A stretch of DNA of 64,000 nucleotides from Lysinibacillus composti (GTDB lineage: Bacteria > Bacillota > Bacilli > Bacillales_A > Planococcaceae). The notes under the pieces are model-generated. The model did no database searches. It saw only the letters and a list, made by a program, of their open reading frames with translations, and was not told the DNA's origin. The stretch covers positions 151,001 to 215,000 of the forward strand of contig NZ_JAFBDY010000005.1 of assembly GCF_016908465.1 (NCBI RefSeq), written 5' to 3'. The position numbers were made by a program, and so were the translations under genes. Positions 26,161-37,327 of the stretch are shown in pieces (the first letter of the stretch is position 1; every line of letters starts with the position of its first letter).

Positions 26161-27306
26161 TTGAAAAAAATTAGTTTATTAGGTGCTACTGGTTCAGTTG
26201 GATTGCAAACGGTTGACATTTTGCTATCTCATCAAGAAAGTTTTAAACTAGTTGCCTTTTCAGCAGGAAGAAATATAGAAAAAACGCGTGAAATTATCAA
26301 TCAACTTCAACCTGATCTAGTCTCAGTTCAAGATGAAAAAGATGCTTTAGAACTAAAAAAAGACTATCCGAATATTCATTTTACATATGGAACAAACGGT
26401 TTAGTGGAAGTTGCAACACACCCAGATTCTACAGTGCTCGTAAATGCTGTGCTCGGAAGTGTTGGCTTAGAATCAACTCTTGCAGCGATCCGTATGGGCA
26501 AAACAATTGCTATTGCCAATAAAGAAACACTTGTGACAGCTGGCCACTTAGTGATGGCTGAGGCGAAAAAATATAATGCGCCAATTTTACCTGTAGACAG
26601 TGAGCACTCTGCAATTTATCAATCCATGAATGGTGAAAATCCTAAAAATATTGAACGATTAATATTAACAGCTTCAGGTGGTTCATTCCGTGATAAAACG
26701 CGAGAAGAACTTAAACATGTGACAGTGAAAGATGCGCTAAATCATCCGAACTGGTCAATGGGTGCAAAAATTACAATTGACTCTGCAACGATGATGAATA
26801 AAGGCTTAGAAGTAATTGAAGCACATGTTTTATTTGATATGCCATTCGATAAAATTGATGTTTTATTACATAAAGAAAGTATTATTCACTCTTTAGTTGA
26901 GTATCATGATACAAGTGTGATTGCTCAACTTGGTACACCAGATATGCGTGTGCCTATTCAATATGCTTTGAGTTACCCTGATCGTTTACCACTACATAAT
27001 GGTCATCGATTAAACTTAGCACAAATTGGACAACTCCATTTTAAAGAGGTTGATTTTGATCGTTTCCGTGCTTTAGCTCTTGCCTATGAAGCAGGACGTA
27101 CTGGCGGTTCGATTTTAACGGCCATGAATGCAGCAAACGAAGCAGCAGTTGCATTATTTTTACAAGAAAAAATTACATTCTTACAAATTGAAGAAATTAT
27201 CGAGAACATCATGCATAGCCACAACAATGTTCAAACACCAGATTTAGAAACAATCTTAGCTGTAGATAGCGAAACACGAAAAAAGGTAGTGAGCATGGTA
27301 AAATAA
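26161..27306 (+). CDS. dxr: 1-deoxy-D-xylulose 5-phosphate reductoisomerase
   Basis: About 381 residues from TTG 26161, giving the usual start [13 protein letters not shown] (NADPH-binding). PVDSEHSAI near residue 148 carries metal and substrate ligands, and [21 protein letters not shown] follows in the catalytic domain (NHPNWSMG, then [12 protein letters not shown]). It is the second step of the MEP isoprenoid pathway, feeding uppS next door. ATG 26152 is in frame three codons earlier but is too close to GGAAGGG to use it well. Confidence 0.95.
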   Translation: MKKISLLGATGSVGLQTVDILLSHQESFKLVAFSAGRNIEKTREIINQLQPDLVSVQDEKDALELKKDYPNIHFTYGTNGLVEVATHPDSTVLVNAVLGSVGLESTLAAIRMGKTIAIANKETLVTAGHLVMAEAKKYNAPILPVDSEHSAIYQSMNGENPKNIERLILTASGGSFRDKTREELKHVTVKDALNHPNWSMGAKITIDSATMMNKGLEVIEAHVLFDMPFDKIDVLLHKESIIHSLVEYHDTSVIAQLGTPDMRVPIQYALSYPDRLPLHNGHRLNLAQIGQLHFKEVDFDRFRALALAYEAGRTGGSILTAMNAANEAAVALFLQEKITFLQIEEIIENIMHSHNNVQTPDLETILAVDSETRKKVVSMVK

Positions 27307-27348
27307 ACTGAGCAGTGACAGTAAAACTTGCTCTAAAGGTGGGATTTT

Positions 27349-28608
27349 ATGCAAACGGTAATAGCATTTATCATCATATTCGGATCACTCGTATTCTTCC
27401 ATGAGCTTGGGCACTTTATCTTTGCAAAACGAGCAGGCATTATGGTTCGTGAATTTGCGATTGGGATGGGTCCGAAGATTTTCGGAATGACAAAAGGTGA
27501 AACGTTATATACAATCCGATTATTGCCATTAGGTGGTTATGTTCGCATGGCGGGAGACGATACGGATTCCGTCGAACTACAGCCTGGTTACCGTGTCGGA
27601 TTAGTTTTAAACAGTGAAAATGTAGTTGAAAAAGTCTATTTAAACCAAAATGTTCAACACCCAAATATTTTATTTATGGAAGTAGAACGGGCAGATTTAG
27701 AAAAGGGTCTATGGATTGAAGGATATGACGAAGAGGAACGATTAGTTCGTTACAATGTTTCTAGAAATGCGTTAGTAATAGAAAACGGTAAAGAAACATT
27801 AATTGCTCCATATGACCGCCAATTTAATTCTAAAACTGTGGGCCAACGTTCTATGGCGATTTTCGCAGGGCCACTGTTTAACTTTATTTTAGCATTTTTT
27901 ATTTTTCTTGCACTTGGATTAATGCAAGGTGTTCCAACATATGAACCAGTCATTCGTGATGTGGTAGAGAATGGACCTGCAGCAGCTGCTGGTATGGAAT
28001 CTGGTGACCTTGTAAAAGAAATCAATGGACAACCAATTAAAGATTGGCAAGAGCTTTCTGGAACTGTTCAAGAAAGTCCAGGTGAATCATTAACGTTTGT
28101 AGTAGAACGTGATGGACAAGAACACGAGTTGACGATTACACCAGCTACCCTTGAAGATAGCGGCAAAGAGTACGGTCAAATCGGTGTTATGTATCAAAGT
28201 CCTGTTGAGAAAAATCCGCTTAAAGCGATTGTGTTTGGTGCAACACAAACATGGGACTATACAGTGCTTATCATTAATTTATTAGGGGATTTAATTACCG
28301 GTCAGTTTACGATTGATGCGTTATCTGGACCAGTAGGAATCTATAAAGCAACTGAAGAAGTGGCACAATATGGTGTGTTTAACTTAATGAATTGGGCAGC
28401 GGTATTAAGTATTAACCTTGGAATTATGAACTTATTACCATTACCAGCATTAGACGGAGGACGACTATTATTCTTCGGTATCGAAGCATTGCGCGGCAAA
28501 CCGGTTGACCGTCAAAAAGAAGGCCTCGTTCACTTTGTCGGAATTGTACTACTGATGATCCTAATGGTCGTGGTTACATGGAATGACATACAAAGGTTCT
28601 TCTTCTAG
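27349..28608 (+). CDS. rseP: Site-2 intramembrane metalloprotease RseP (RasP)
   Basis: 419 residues. HELGH at 18-22 in the first membrane helix is the zinc-binding active site. A PDZ domain lies at about 195-270, and NLLPLPALDGGRL near the C terminus gives the third zinc ligand. It cleaves anti-sigma factors and leftover signal peptides in the membrane. It follows dxr by 42 bases. A terminator at 28684 ends the uppS-cdsA-dxr-rseP unit. Confidence 0.97.
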   Translation: MQTVIAFIIIFGSLVFFHELGHFIFAKRAGIMVREFAIGMGPKIFGMTKGETLYTIRLLPLGGYVRMAGDDTDSVELQPGYRVGLVLNSENVVEKVYLNQNVQHPNILFMEVERADLEKGLWIEGYDEEERLVRYNVSRNALVIENGKETLIAPYDRQFNSKTVGQRSMAIFAGPLFNFILAFFIFLALGLMQGVPTYEPVIRDVVENGPAAAAGMESGDLVKEINGQPIKDWQELSGTVQESPGESLTFVVERDGQEHELTITPATLEDSGKEYGQIGVMYQSPVEKNPLKAIVFGATQTWDYTVLIINLLGDLITGQFTIDALSGPVGIYKATEEVAQYGVFNLMNWAAVLSINLGIMNLLPLPALDGGRLLFFGIEALRGKPVDRQKEGLVHFVGIVLLMILMVVVTWNDIQRFFF

Positions 28609-28683
28609 ATAAATAGCTAGAACGAGTCTGAAGTGAATATACAGAGTTTACAGCTTGTGGCAATACAACAAAATTAAACTTAT

Positions 28684-28731
28684 AAACCTTATCCAAATTG
28701 GGCCGCCCCCATTTTCGGATAAGGTTTTTTT
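28684..28731 (+). terminator. Intrinsic terminator after rseP
   Basis: AAACCTTATCC pairs with GGATAAGGTTT across a 22-base loop that itself contains GGGCCGCCCCC, followed by T7. Confidence 0.85.
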
Positions 28732-28812
28732 GTAATGTGAATATGAAAATAAAAATATAAGAAAATACCATATGAAATGAACTGCGTTTAAAGAAGATTT
28801 AGTCAGAGTGGG

Positions 28813-29240
28813 GTATGAAGTTCTTGGTGGGATGAAGTTCAAAAGAGGTCGCCGGTGTTTGTAAATGAACTTCATCAAGGGAATGAAGTTCAAAAAGAGG
28901 TCGCCGGTGTTTGGAAATGAACTTCATCAAGGGAATGAAGTTCAAAAAGAGGTCGCCGGTGTTTGGAAATGAACTTCATCAAGGGAATGAAGTTCAAAAA
29001 GAGGTCTCTTGGGATTGTAAATGAACTTCATCAAGGGAATGAAGTTCAAAAAGAGGTCGTCGGTATTTAGAAATGAACTTCATCAGGGGAATGAAGTTCA
29101 AAAAGAGGTCTCCGGTGATTGGAAATGAACTTCATAAAGGGAATGAAGTTCAAAAAGAGGTTGCCGGTGTTTGGGAATGAACTTCATCAAGGGAATGAAG
29201 TTCAAAAAGAGGTTGCCGGTGTTTGGAAATGAACTTCATC
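28813..29240 (+). repeat. 52-bp tandem palindrome array (GAACTTCAT/ATGAAGTTC)
   Basis: About eight units, exactly 52 bases apart where checked (unit starts 28867, 28919, 28971). Each unit has a perfect inverted repeat TGAACTTCAT-CAAGGGA-ATGAAGTTCA, followed by AAAAGAGGTCGCCGGTGTTT. Palindrome arms are conserved in all units except the first, decayed one, while the connecting GTCGCCGGTGTTTGG part drifts. No open frame is shared. Confidence 0.9.
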
Positions 29241-29299
29241 TAGGCTATTACGGACAAAAAGGGAGAACCCATCACTCGAATTGTCCGTCATTAACTATG

Positions 29300-29347
29300 C
29301 TAAATAAATAGGTGAAACCAATAGTAAATGTTCACCTATTTATTTAG
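29300..29347 (+). repeat. Large perfect inverted repeat between rseP and proS
   Basis: CTAAATAAATAGGTGAA (29300-29316) and its exact complement TTCACCTATTTATTTAG (29331-29347) enclose a 14-base loop. No T-run follows, so it is not a standard terminator. Confidence 0.8.
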
Positions 29348-29559
29348 TATTGCCCATGCACTTGGGGTGTGTATCGTTCCCTTTGTTTAAGAAAACTATT
29401 GATAGTTTATAATTTAGTTAGTAGATTTTTCTCCTTAATTAGGAAGGATTTTTAATCGATGATACTTAATAAAAACATCAAAACTTCTTTTATATAGTAT
29501 GGGTTAAAGCTGATAGGGGAATATGAGATTTTTTAGGATGGATCCAATCAATCTCTTGA

Positions 29560-29780
29560 TGATCAAACCAATGAAGTGGATTTTAATGAAATATTCAATG
29601 GGAATCCCGTTGATCGATGCAATGAAGAGGATTCCAGGCAGAAATTACAATGTAAACCCCTTCATCAAGCCGATGAAGAAATTCCAGTGTAAACCCCTTT
29701 CATCAAGCCAATGAAGAGGATTTTACATGTAAATGCCATTAGAAACATCCTTCATACAAACAAATGAACGGAATTTCATA
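29560..29780 (+). repeat. Diverged ATGAAG palindrome array
   Basis: ATGAAG occurs at 29571, 29622, 29673 and 29711, with ATGAAC at 29764 (spacings 51, 51, 38, 53). Local palindromes are CTTCATCAAGCCGATGAAG-like, sharing the 7-base spacer style of the 28813-29240 array. The connecting motif GATTCCAGTGTAAACCCC recurs. It is probably an older or alternative version of the same design. The rest of the gap to proS is AT-rich and I see no gene in it. Confidence 0.65.
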
Positions 29781-29996
29781 AATTGCCCAACGTAACCCTT
29801 CCTAAACCCTATAAGTGAATAATTCACTAACCTGAGCTTCTTACTCAAGAAAGAAGTTCAAAGACTGGTAGTGCAGTTCTAAAATGCACTTTGCTGGTAA
29901 CTTTTATTAATTTGTAATCAAATTGTATACACTTGAAGTATTCTGGGTGTGCTATGCTAGTAAGGGGAATACTGAAATGAAAAGGATGGAGCGCTT

Positions 29997-31694
29997 ATGA
30001 AACAAAGTTTGACTTTTATTCCAACAATGCGTGAAATACCTTCTGAAGCAGAAGTGAAGTCTCATGTCATGCTACTTCGTGCTGGGTTTATTCGTCAAAG
30101 TACGAATGGTGTTTATTCCTATTTACCTTTAGCTAAACGCGTATTACGTAAAATAGAAAACATTATTCGAGAAGAATTAGAGGGGATCAATGCTGTTGAA
30201 ATTGCGTTACCTTCTATTCAATCGGCAAATAGTTTGGAGCAATCTGGACGGTTAACAAGCTATGGTCCAGAAGTAATTCGGATGCATGACCGTCATAACC
30301 GTGAACTTCTACTTGCTCCAACGAATGAAGAAGCAGTTACAGAATTAGTGAAAGATGAAATACAATCCTATAAAAAATTACCGTTTACACTCTATCAAAT
30401 TCAGACGAAATATCGAGATGAACAAAAAACGCGTTTCGGATTATTAAGAAGCCGTGAATTTATTCTAAATGATACGTACTCCTTTCACTCAAATGAGGAA
30501 AGCTTGAATGAGACCTATGAACAGATGTTTAAGGTGTACTCTAATATTTTAACGAAACTTGGGTTACAATTCCGCGCAGTTTCTGCTGAAAAAGGTGAAC
30601 TTGAATCACATGAATTCATCGTTTTATCGGATATTGGTGAGCATACTTTTGCTTATTCAAACCACTCGGACTATGCAGCAAGTATTGAAACTGCCAAAGT
30701 GATTACTGAATATGTTTCTTCTGAAGAACCGATGGAAGATTTAGAAATGGTTGCAACGCCAAATGAAAAAACGATTGAAGAAGTAAGTCAGTTTTTTGAT
30801 ATGCCAACTGTTAATTGTATTAAATCTCTTGTTTTTAAGGTGGATGAAGAGCTTTATGTAGTGTTAGTTAGAGGAGACCATACTGTCAATGAAACGAAAT
30901 TAATGCAAGGGTTAAATGCACAGTCAGTTGAATTAGCAGATGAAGCCTCTATACAAGAATTGCTTGGTTGTTCTCCGGGTTCCATTGGGCCAATTAAATT
31001 ACCTTTAAACGTAAAGGTAGTGGCTGATCATGCCATTAAAACAATTCGAAATGGGATTGCTGGTGCCAATGAAGATGGCTATCACTATAAAAATGTAAAT
31101 CCTGAACGGGATTTTGCTATTAATATATATGATGATATCCGTTATATTCAAGAAGGGGAGCCTTCACCAGATGGACAAGGTGAAATTTCATTTGCTAAAG
31201 GGATTGAAGTTGCCCATATTTTTAAACACGGAGCAAAATTTTCATCAAACTTAAATGCCACGTTTATTGACGAACAAGGAAAAGCTCAGCCTTTTATTAT
31301 GGGAAGTTATAATCTCGGGGTTTCTCGATTACTTGCAGTAATTGCGGAACAATATCAAGATGAAAATGGATTTGTTTGGCCAAAACAATTGGCTCCATAC
31401 GATATCCATTTAATGTGTGTGAATCGGGATGATGAAGTTCAATTTGAATTAGCAGAAGAACTTTATGGCATTTTAACGTTTTATCAATATAATGTATTAT
31501 ATGACGATCGTTCAGAGCGAGCAGGAGTGAAGTTTGCAGATTCGGATTTACTTGGTTTACCCGTCCGCGTAACAATTGGTAAAAAAGCAGTGGATCGAAT
31601 GGTAGAAGTAAAAGTCCGTAGTACAGGCGAAAGCTTTGAATGTGCGAAAGAAGAAATCGGCGAACGACTTAATGAATTCTTCCGTTCAAATTAA
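29997..31694 (+). CDS. proS: Prolyl-tRNA synthetase (bacterial type)
   Basis: 565 residues of class II synthetase. The motif 2 region TKYRDEQKTRFGLLRSREF lies at about 137-155. An inserted editing domain (about 225-390) removes misacylated alanine. Motif 3 sits near GSYNLGVSRLLA, and a C-terminal anticodon-binding domain follows. It charges tRNA-Pro. AAAGGATGGAG precedes ATG 29997. I looked for a T-box leader upstream and did not find the AGGGTGG-type core. Confidence 0.97.
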   Translation: MKQSLTFIPTMREIPSEAEVKSHVMLLRAGFIRQSTNGVYSYLPLAKRVLRKIENIIREELEGINAVEIALPSIQSANSLEQSGRLTSYGPEVIRMHDRHNRELLLAPTNEEAVTELVKDEIQSYKKLPFTLYQIQTKYRDEQKTRFGLLRSREFILNDTYSFHSNEESLNETYEQMFKVYSNILTKLGLQFRAVSAEKGELESHEFIVLSDIGEHTFAYSNHSDYAASIETAKVITEYVSSEEPMEDLEMVATPNEKTIEEVSQFFDMPTVNCIKSLVFKVDEELYVVLVRGDHTVNETKLMQGLNAQSVELADEASIQELLGCSPGSIGPIKLPLNVKVVADHAIKTIRNGIAGANEDGYHYKNVNPERDFAINIYDDIRYIQEGEPSPDGQGEISFAKGIEVAHIFKHGAKFSSNLNATFIDEQGKAQPFIMGSYNLGVSRLLAVIAEQYQDENGFVWPKQLAPYDIHLMCVNRDDEVQFELAEELYGILTFYQYNVLYDDRSERAGVKFADSDLLGLPVRVTIGKKAVDRMVEVKVRSTGESFECAKEEIGERLNEFFRSN

Positions 31695-32087
31695 TTTTAT
31701 TGTGAATTACTTAAATGAATGAGAGTGAACGGGCTGTCCAGAAATTATAAATTTTTTGGACAGCCATTATCATGAGTATTAAAAATCGCAGAAGCTTTTA
31801 TCCTTAGGGTTCCAGGGGATAAGGAAAACGCTTTGGCAGAGGTACATTCAAAATGTCACTGTCAAGCAAGCTACTATGCACGACAAGAATGCTCTAACGA
31901 AAGTCATAAAGTGGACGACACGTCACGATAAAGCAAGATCAAAAAAGAAATAAGTACATATTGAGGAATTTTATTCATTTATGAAGGTGCTCACGGTTGG
32001 AGTATAATAGAGTTTTTAACAGATATAAAAATTTAGAGCGTTTGCGCCTTTCATATTTAGCAAAAAATTAGAGTAGGTGGTGAGTTT
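31695..32087 (+). other. Gap between proS and polC with hairpin and promoter
   Basis: GGCTGTCCA (31732-31740) and TGGACAGCC (31757-31765) form a perfect 9-bp hairpin without a following T-run. The next ~170 bases contain a short open stretch of about 30 codons that I cannot identify; it could be a gene remnant. A good -10 TATAAT lies at 32003-32008 before polC, with only a poor -35 (TATGAA) 17 bases upstream. Confidence 0.55.
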
Positions 32088-35000
32088 ATGTCAGAAATTC
32101 AAGAAGCAAAAGAACGGTTTCGAACACTTTTGCAACAATTACAATTAACTGAAGATGTCTACATGTCATTTTTCGAAGACGGGGAGCTCACACGTCTAAC
32201 AGTTCATAAGAAAAAACGTATATGGGAATTTGCAATGAAACTGCAAAACATTTTACCATTCCAACTCTATCAACTGATGCGTACACGAATGGCACAACAA
32301 TTTGCAAATATTGCCCAAACAAATATCTCTATAGAAGCCTCACAACCGGAAGTGACGGAACAACTCATTACGGATTACTGGTTACTGGCCATTGAGCAGA
32401 TTGATGATATGTCTCCGCCACTTAGAAATCGATTAATTTCACAAATTCCAAAGTGGACAGGACATAAAATCATCGCTTCGTGCATGATTGAACTGGAACA
32501 ATTAACATTAAAATCAAAATATACAACAAAAATTGCAGAAGCTTACTCACAATTTGGTTTTCCAACGATTCCAGTTGAGTTTCAATTAGTAGAAGCCAAT
32601 GAAGAATTAATTGAAGCGCAAAAAACTTATATGGAACAACGTCAGCTAGAAGAAGCAGCAATGGCAAAACAAGCGTTAGAAGACCTACAAACTCAAGAAA
32701 AAGCGAAGAAAGATAATCCGTCTGTTGAAATTAGTGGGCCATTCCAACTTGGGAATCATATTAAAGATACCGAGGTCATGGACATTAAGAGCATAATCGA
32801 AGAGGAACGACGTGTTGTCATTGAAGGGTTTGTCTTCGCAGCTGATATTAAAGAATTACGTAGTGGTCGTTCATTACTTGAAATTAAAATTACCGACTAT
32901 ACAGATTCCATCTTAGTGAAAATGTTCTCTCGCGATAAAGAAGATGCAGAAATGATGACTCACTTGAAAAAAGGTATGTGGGTAAAAGTACGTGGTTCAG
33001 TCCAAAATGATACATTCGTACGTGACCTGGTTGTGATGGCACAGGATATCAACGAAATATTTAAAGAAACACGTCGAGATACTGCTCCAGAAGGTGAAAA
33101 GCGGGTCGAATTACATTTACACTCACCGATGAGTCAAATGGATGCTGTTACGCCAATTGACCGTCTTGTTGCCCAAGCGGCGAAATGGGGTCATCCTGCC
33201 ATTGCTATTACAGACCATGCAGTGGCACAAGGATTCCCAGATGCCTATGCTGCCGGAAAAAAACACGGCATTAAAATCATCTACGGAATTGAAGCCAACT
33301 TAGTGGATGACGGTGCTCCGATTGCTTATGCAGAACAGCATATTGCACTAGATGACGCTACATTCGTCGTGTTTGACGTGGAAACAACAGGTCTTTCCAC
33401 TGCTTACGACACGATTATCGAGTTAGCCGCTGTCAAAATTAAAGAAGGTAAAGTGATCGATAAATTCGAGCGATTCTCCAATCCGCACAGACCTTTATCT
33501 GCCAAAATTATTGAGTTAACACATATTACAGATGACATGTTACAAGATGCACCAGAAGTCGATCAAGTTGTGACGGAGTTCCGAGACTTTATAGGCGATA
33601 GCATCGTCGTGGCTCATAATGCGTCCTTCGATATTGGCTTCTTATATACGGCCTATGAAAAAGCGGGCATTCAAGGGGTAATTCATCCCGTGATTGATAC
33701 GTTGGAATTATCTCGTTTCTTAAACCCAACCCTTAAAAGTCACCGTTTAAATACACTTTGTAAAAAGTATGGCATTGAATTAACACAACATCACCGTGCC
33801 ATTTATGATACCGAAGCTACTGGTGAATTGATGCTTCATTTATTAAAAGATGCAAAAGAAAAAGGGATTGACTATCACGATGATTTCAATAAAAACGTTG
33901 GGGGTAACGAAAGTTATAAAAACTCTCGCCCATACCACTGTACGATTTTAGCGAAAGATGATGATGGGCTAAAAAATCTATTTAAATTAATTACGATTGC
34001 CCATACGCAAACATATTATCGTGTTCCGCGTATTCGACGTTCAGATTTAATGAAACTGCGTCAAGGCTTACTTATTGGATCAGGATGTAATAATGGTGAA
34101 CTATTTGAAACGATGATGAACAAATCACCTGATGAAGCAGAAAAGGTTGCGAAATTCTATGATTATATCGAAGTGCAGCCAAAACCGGTCTATTCACCAC
34201 TTATTGAGGGTGGGATCATTCATGATCAATGGAACCTCGAAGACATCCTTCGAAAACTGGTGAAGCTCGGAAAGAAATTAGATATTCCCGTTGTCGCAAC
34301 TGGTAATGTTCATTATTTAGATAAAAATGATGCGGTCTTCCGTCAAATTTTAGTTGGGTCTCAAGGTGGAGCGAATCCATTAAATCGTTACCGATTACCA
34401 CAGGTTCATTTCCGTACAACGAACGAAATGCTTGAGGAGTTTGATTTCTTAGGTCCAGACCTTGCAAAAGAAATCGTCGTAACGAACTCTCAAAAAGTGG
34501 CAAACATGATTAGTGATGTGAAACCAATTAAGGACAAACTTTATACACCAAAAATTGAAGGTTCCGATGAAGAGATTACAAAGATGACCTACGAGATGGC
34601 GAAACAAATCTATGGCGAAAATCTTCCGGAAATCGTTCAAAAGCGAATTGAGAAAGAATTAGCTTCGATTTTAGGACACGGGTTTGGGGTAATTTACTTA
34701 ATCTCAGCAAAACTCGTGAAAAAATCGCTTTCGGACGGGTATTTAGTAGGTTCCCGTGGTTCGGTAGGGTCGTCCCTTGTCGCAACATTTATGGAAATTA
34801 CGGAGGTAAATCCTTTACCACCTCATTACGTTTGTCCAAACTGTAAAAATGTCGAGTTCTTCGATGATGGTTCGGTTGGTAGTGGATTTGACTTACCGAA
34901 TAAAGATTGTCCGGAGTGCGGTACGGCCTATAAAAAAGATGGACAAGATATTCCGTTCGAAACCTTCCTAGGATTTAAAGGGGATAAAGTACCCGATATC

Positions 35001-36413
35001 GATTTGAATTTCTCCGGGGAATATCAACCACAAGCCCACAACTACACGAAAGTGCTATTTGGTGAAGATTACGTTTTCCGTGCTGGTACAATTGGTACGG
35101 TTGCCGAGAAAACGGCTTACGGGTATGTGCGCGGTTATCAAAATGATCATAACTTAACGTACCGTGGGGCAGAAGTGGATCGCCTCGTACAAGGTTGTAC
35201 AGGGGTAAAACGAACAACCGGTCAGCACCCGGGTGGGATTATCGTAGTACCTGATTATATGGATATTTATGATTTCACACCTGTTCAGTTCCCCGCTGAT
35301 GCCCAAGATGCTGAATGGAAAACAACTCATTTCGACTTCCATTCCATCCACGATAATGTGTTAAAACTCGATATACTTGGACACGATGATCCGACCGTGA
35401 TTCGTATGTTGCAGGATTTATCAGGAATTGATCCAAAAACGATTCCAACCGATGATCCAGAAGTGATGAAAATCTTCTCATCGCCAGAGTCATTAGGGGT
35501 AACAGAAGAGCAAATTTACTGTAAAACCGGGACATATGGGATTCCTGAATTCGGAACACGGTTCGTTCGTCAAATGTTAGAAGATACAAAACCATCAACG
35601 TTTAGTGAGTTGGTTCAGATTTCTGGTCTATCTCACGGTACCGACGTATGGTTAGGCAATGCACAAGAATTAATTCATAATGGAACTTGTGTATTATCAG
35701 AAGTAATCGGTTGTCGTGACGATATTATGGTGTATTTAATTTACCAAGGGCTAGAGCCTGGATTTGCATTTAAAATCATGGAGTCTGTGCGTAAAGGGAA
35801 AGGCTTAACAGATGAAATGGAAGAGGAAATGCGCGCGCAAAAGGTACCGGAATGGTATATAGATTCATGTAAAAAAATCAAGTACATGTTCCCGAAAGCC
35901 CATGCTGCAGCATATGTTTTAATGGCGGTGCGTATAGCTTGGTTCAAAGTACACCATCCTATACTATATTATGCGGCGTACTTTACTGTTCGCGCGAGTG
36001 ATTTTGATTTACTTGCCATGACAAAAGGTTCGCCAATGATCCGCGCTCGAATTGACGAAATTAATGCAAAAGGGTTAGATGCTTCGAAAAAGGAAAAAGA
36101 TTTGTTAACGGTACTTGAACTTGCATTAGAAATGAGTGAACGTGGCATGACCATGAAAAATATAGACTTATATCGTTCACAAGCTAGTGAGTTCGTAATT
36201 GATGGTAATTCACTCATTCCGCCGTTTGATGCCATTCCAGGTCTTGGGACAAACGTGGCAAAAGCCATTGTACAAGCTCGAGGCGACGGTGAGTTTCTAT
36301 CGAAAGAAGATTTACAGCAACGAGGTCGTGTATCGAAATCGTTAATTGAGTATATGGACCAATTAGGCTGTCTAGAAGGGTTACCAGATGCAAATCAACT
36401 TTCATTATTTTAG
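32088..36413 (+). CDS. polC: DNA polymerase III alpha subunit, PolC type
   Basis: 1441 residues, the normal Gram-positive PolC length. Order: N-terminal domains, OB fold (about 220-320) and PHP domain starting at [14 protein letters not shown] (about 341). It is split by the 3'-5' exonuclease (FDVETTGLS near 427, HNASFDIGF). A zinc motif CPNCKN...CPECG lies near 912-945, and the polymerase domain includes [11 protein letters not shown] near 970. A helix-hairpin-helix region is near the C terminus. It is the replicative polymerase with built-in proofreading. GTAGGTGGTGA precedes ATG 32088. Confidence 0.98.
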   Translation: MSEIQEAKERFRTLLQQLQLTEDVYMSFFEDGELTRLTVHKKKRIWEFAMKLQNILPFQLYQLMRTRMAQQFANIAQTNISIEASQPEVTEQLITDYWLLAIEQIDDMSPPLRNRLISQIPKWTGHKIIASCMIELEQLTLKSKYTTKIAEAYSQFGFPTIPVEFQLVEANEELIEAQKTYMEQRQLEEAAMAKQALEDLQTQEKAKKDNPSVEISGPFQLGNHIKDTEVMDIKSIIEEERRVVIEGFVFAADIKELRSGRSLLEIKITDYTDSILVKMFSRDKEDAEMMTHLKKGMWVKVRGSVQNDTFVRDLVVMAQDINEIFKETRRDTAPEGEKRVELHLHSPMSQMDAVTPIDRLVAQAAKWGHPAIAITDHAVAQGFPDAYAAGKKHGIKIIYGIEANLVDDGAPIAYAEQHIALDDATFVVFDVETTGLSTAYDTIIELAAVKIKEGKVIDKFERFSNPHRPLSAKIIELTHITDDMLQDAPEVDQVVTEFRDFIGDSIVVAHNASFDIGFLYTAYEKAGIQGVIHPVIDTLELSRFLNPTLKSHRLNTLCKKYGIELTQHHRAIYDTEATGELMLHLLKDAKEKGIDYHDDFNKNVGGNESYKNSRPYHCTILAKDDDGLKNLFKLITIAHTQTYYRVPRIRRSDLMKLRQGLLIGSGCNNGELFETMMNKSPDEAEKVAKFYDYIEVQPKPVYSPLIEGGIIHDQWNLEDILRKLVKLGKKLDIPVVATGNVHYLDKNDAVFRQILVGSQGGANPLNRYRLPQVHFRTTNEMLEEFDFLGPDLAKEIVVTNSQKVANMISDVKPIKDKLYTPKIEGSDEEITKMTYEMAKQIYGENLPEIVQKRIEKELASILGHGFGVIYLISAKLVKKSLSDGYLVGSRGSVGSSLVATFMEITEVNPLPPHYVCPNCKNVEFFDDGSVGSGFDLPNKDCPECGTAYKKDGQDIPFETFLGFKGDKVPDIDLNFSGEYQPQAHNYTKVLFGEDYVFRAGTIGTVAEKTAYGYVRGYQNDHNLTYRGAEVDRLVQGCTGVKRTTGQHPGGIIVVPDYMDIYDFTPVQFPADAQDAEWKTTHFDFHSIHDNVLKLDILGHDDPTVIRMLQDLSGIDPKTIPTDDPEVMKIFSSPESLGVTEEQIYCKTGTYGIPEFGTRFVRQMLEDTKPSTFSELVQISGLSHGTDVWLGNAQELIHNGTCVLSEVIGCRDDIMVYLIYQGLEPGFAFKIMESVRKGKGLTDEMEEEMRAQKVPEWYIDSCKKIKYMFPKAHAAAYVLMAVRIAWFKVHHPILYYAAYFTVRASDFDLLAMTKGSPMIRARIDEINAKGLDASKKEKDLLTVLELALEMSERGMTMKNIDLYRSQASEFVIDGNSLIPPFDAIPGLGTNVAKAIVQARGDGEFLSKEDLQQRGRVSKSLIEYMDQLGCLEGLPDANQLSLF

Positions 36414-36620
36414 TGAAAAACTTTTTCTTTAGAAGATAATTCCTTTGTTTCAGACGCTTATTTCTATTTCCGGTAAGCGGATTGCACTAAAGATTCATCT
36501 TTTGCAAAGAAACACCACTGAACAAAGGGGAAGTCGAAAGCTAAGTGACGCAAATTTTCCTCGATAATCGAGATTGAAAGTGTCACCCTAGTTTGTCAAG
36601 TCTTCTATAATTACCTAAAT
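36414..36620 (+). other. Gap after polC
   Basis: No gene, repeat or clear terminator seen in the first 200 bases after polC. The second half of the gap holds the rimP promoter and two leader hairpins listed separately. Confidence 0.5.
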
Positions 36621-36649
36621 TTGCATTCAACAAAGTTTTATGCTATTGT
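36621..36649 (+). promoter_or_regulatory. Promoter of the rimP-nusA-infB operon
   Basis: TTGCAT (36621-36626), 17-base spacer, TATTGT (36644-36649). It would give a leader of about 170 bases with two hairpins before rimP. Confidence 0.55.
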
Positions 36650-36680
36650 TATGGTAATAATTTGTTGATAGTTTTCCAGC

Positions 36681-36709
36681 AAAAGAGTGGGGTTATTCTC
36701 CGCTCTTTT
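36681..36709 (+). terminator. Leader hairpin 1 upstream of rimP
   Basis: AAAAGAGTGGGG and CTCCGCTCTTTT form a 12-bp stem with two wobble pairs and loop TTATT; the tail is TCTGTTGTTTT. It could terminate polC read-through or attenuate transcription from the promoter at 36621. Confidence 0.6.
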
Positions 36710-36740
36710 CTGTTGTTTTACTACTATACAAATTTTCTCT

Positions 36741-36781
36741 AAAACAGAAAGCGGGCGCAGGGTAACAGTAGCTTCTGTTTT
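36741..36781 (+). promoter_or_regulatory. Leader hairpin 2 upstream of rimP
   Basis: AAAACAGAA (36741-36749) and TTCTGTTTT (36773-36781) pair perfectly, with GC pairs possible next to them. The stem closes on a GC-rich loop (GCGGGCGCAGGGTAAC) and has T's only within the right arm. It lies 45 bases before rimP. Confidence 0.5.
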
Positions 36782-36825
36782 AATAAGAATGAAAAATTAA
36801 CAAGACAATTACGTGGGAGGATCCT

Positions 36826-37305
36826 ATGAGCAAAGTTACGTCAGTAATTGAACAGCTTGTTACACCAATTCTAGAAGAGTTAAATCTTGAGCTAGTCGAT
36901 ATAGAATTTGTGAAAGAAGGTCGAAACTGGTTCCTTCGTATCTATATAGATACTCCTGAAGGCGGAATTGACATTGACCAATGTGCGTTAGTAAGCGAAC
37001 GTTTAAGTGTACTTCTGGATGAAAACGACCCAATTGAGCAAAACTACTATTTAGAAGTTTCTTCCCCTGGCGCAGAACGTCCACTAAAAAAAGAATCGGA
37101 CTTTGAAAAAGCAGTAGGAAAATTTATATATGTTAAAACATATGAGCCAATTAAAAATCTGAAAGAATTCCAAGGATATTTAACTGCATATACTGAACAA
37201 GGTTTAGAAATGGAAGTTCGTATCAAAACACGTAAAATCAAACTTTTAGTCGAAAAAGAAAAGATTGCAAAAGCCAGACTTGCAATAGACTTTTCATCAA
37301 ACTAG
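36826..37305 (+). CDS. rimP: Ribosome maturation factor RimP
   Basis: 159 residues with the two-domain RimP layout. The N-terminal part has LVDIEFVKEGRNWFLRIYID (LVDIEFVKEG, about 22-31), followed by YYLEVSSPGAERPL (about 73-86) and a C-terminal Sm-like domain. It assists 30S subunit maturation. GGGAGGATCC precedes ATG 36826. First gene of the conserved rimP-nusA-ylxR-ylxQ-infB block, 22 bases before nusA. Confidence 0.97.
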   Translation: MSKVTSVIEQLVTPILEELNLELVDIEFVKEGRNWFLRIYIDTPEGGIDIDQCALVSERLSVLLDENDPIEQNYYLEVSSPGAERPLKKESDFEKAVGKFIYVKTYEPIKNLKEFQGYLTAYTEQGLEMEVRIKTRKIKLLVEKEKIAKARLAIDFSSN

Positions 37306-37327
37306 CAATTTAGGAGTGAAATTGAAA

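Noticed and set aside
28813..29240. Possible CRISPR array
   Set aside because: The 52-bp units are contiguous near-identical repeats with no unique spacers.
29760..29996. T-box leader upstream of proS
   Set aside because: No AGGGTGG-type T-box core or antiterminator/terminator pair could be found; only a weak AGTGCA/TGCACT hairpin is present.
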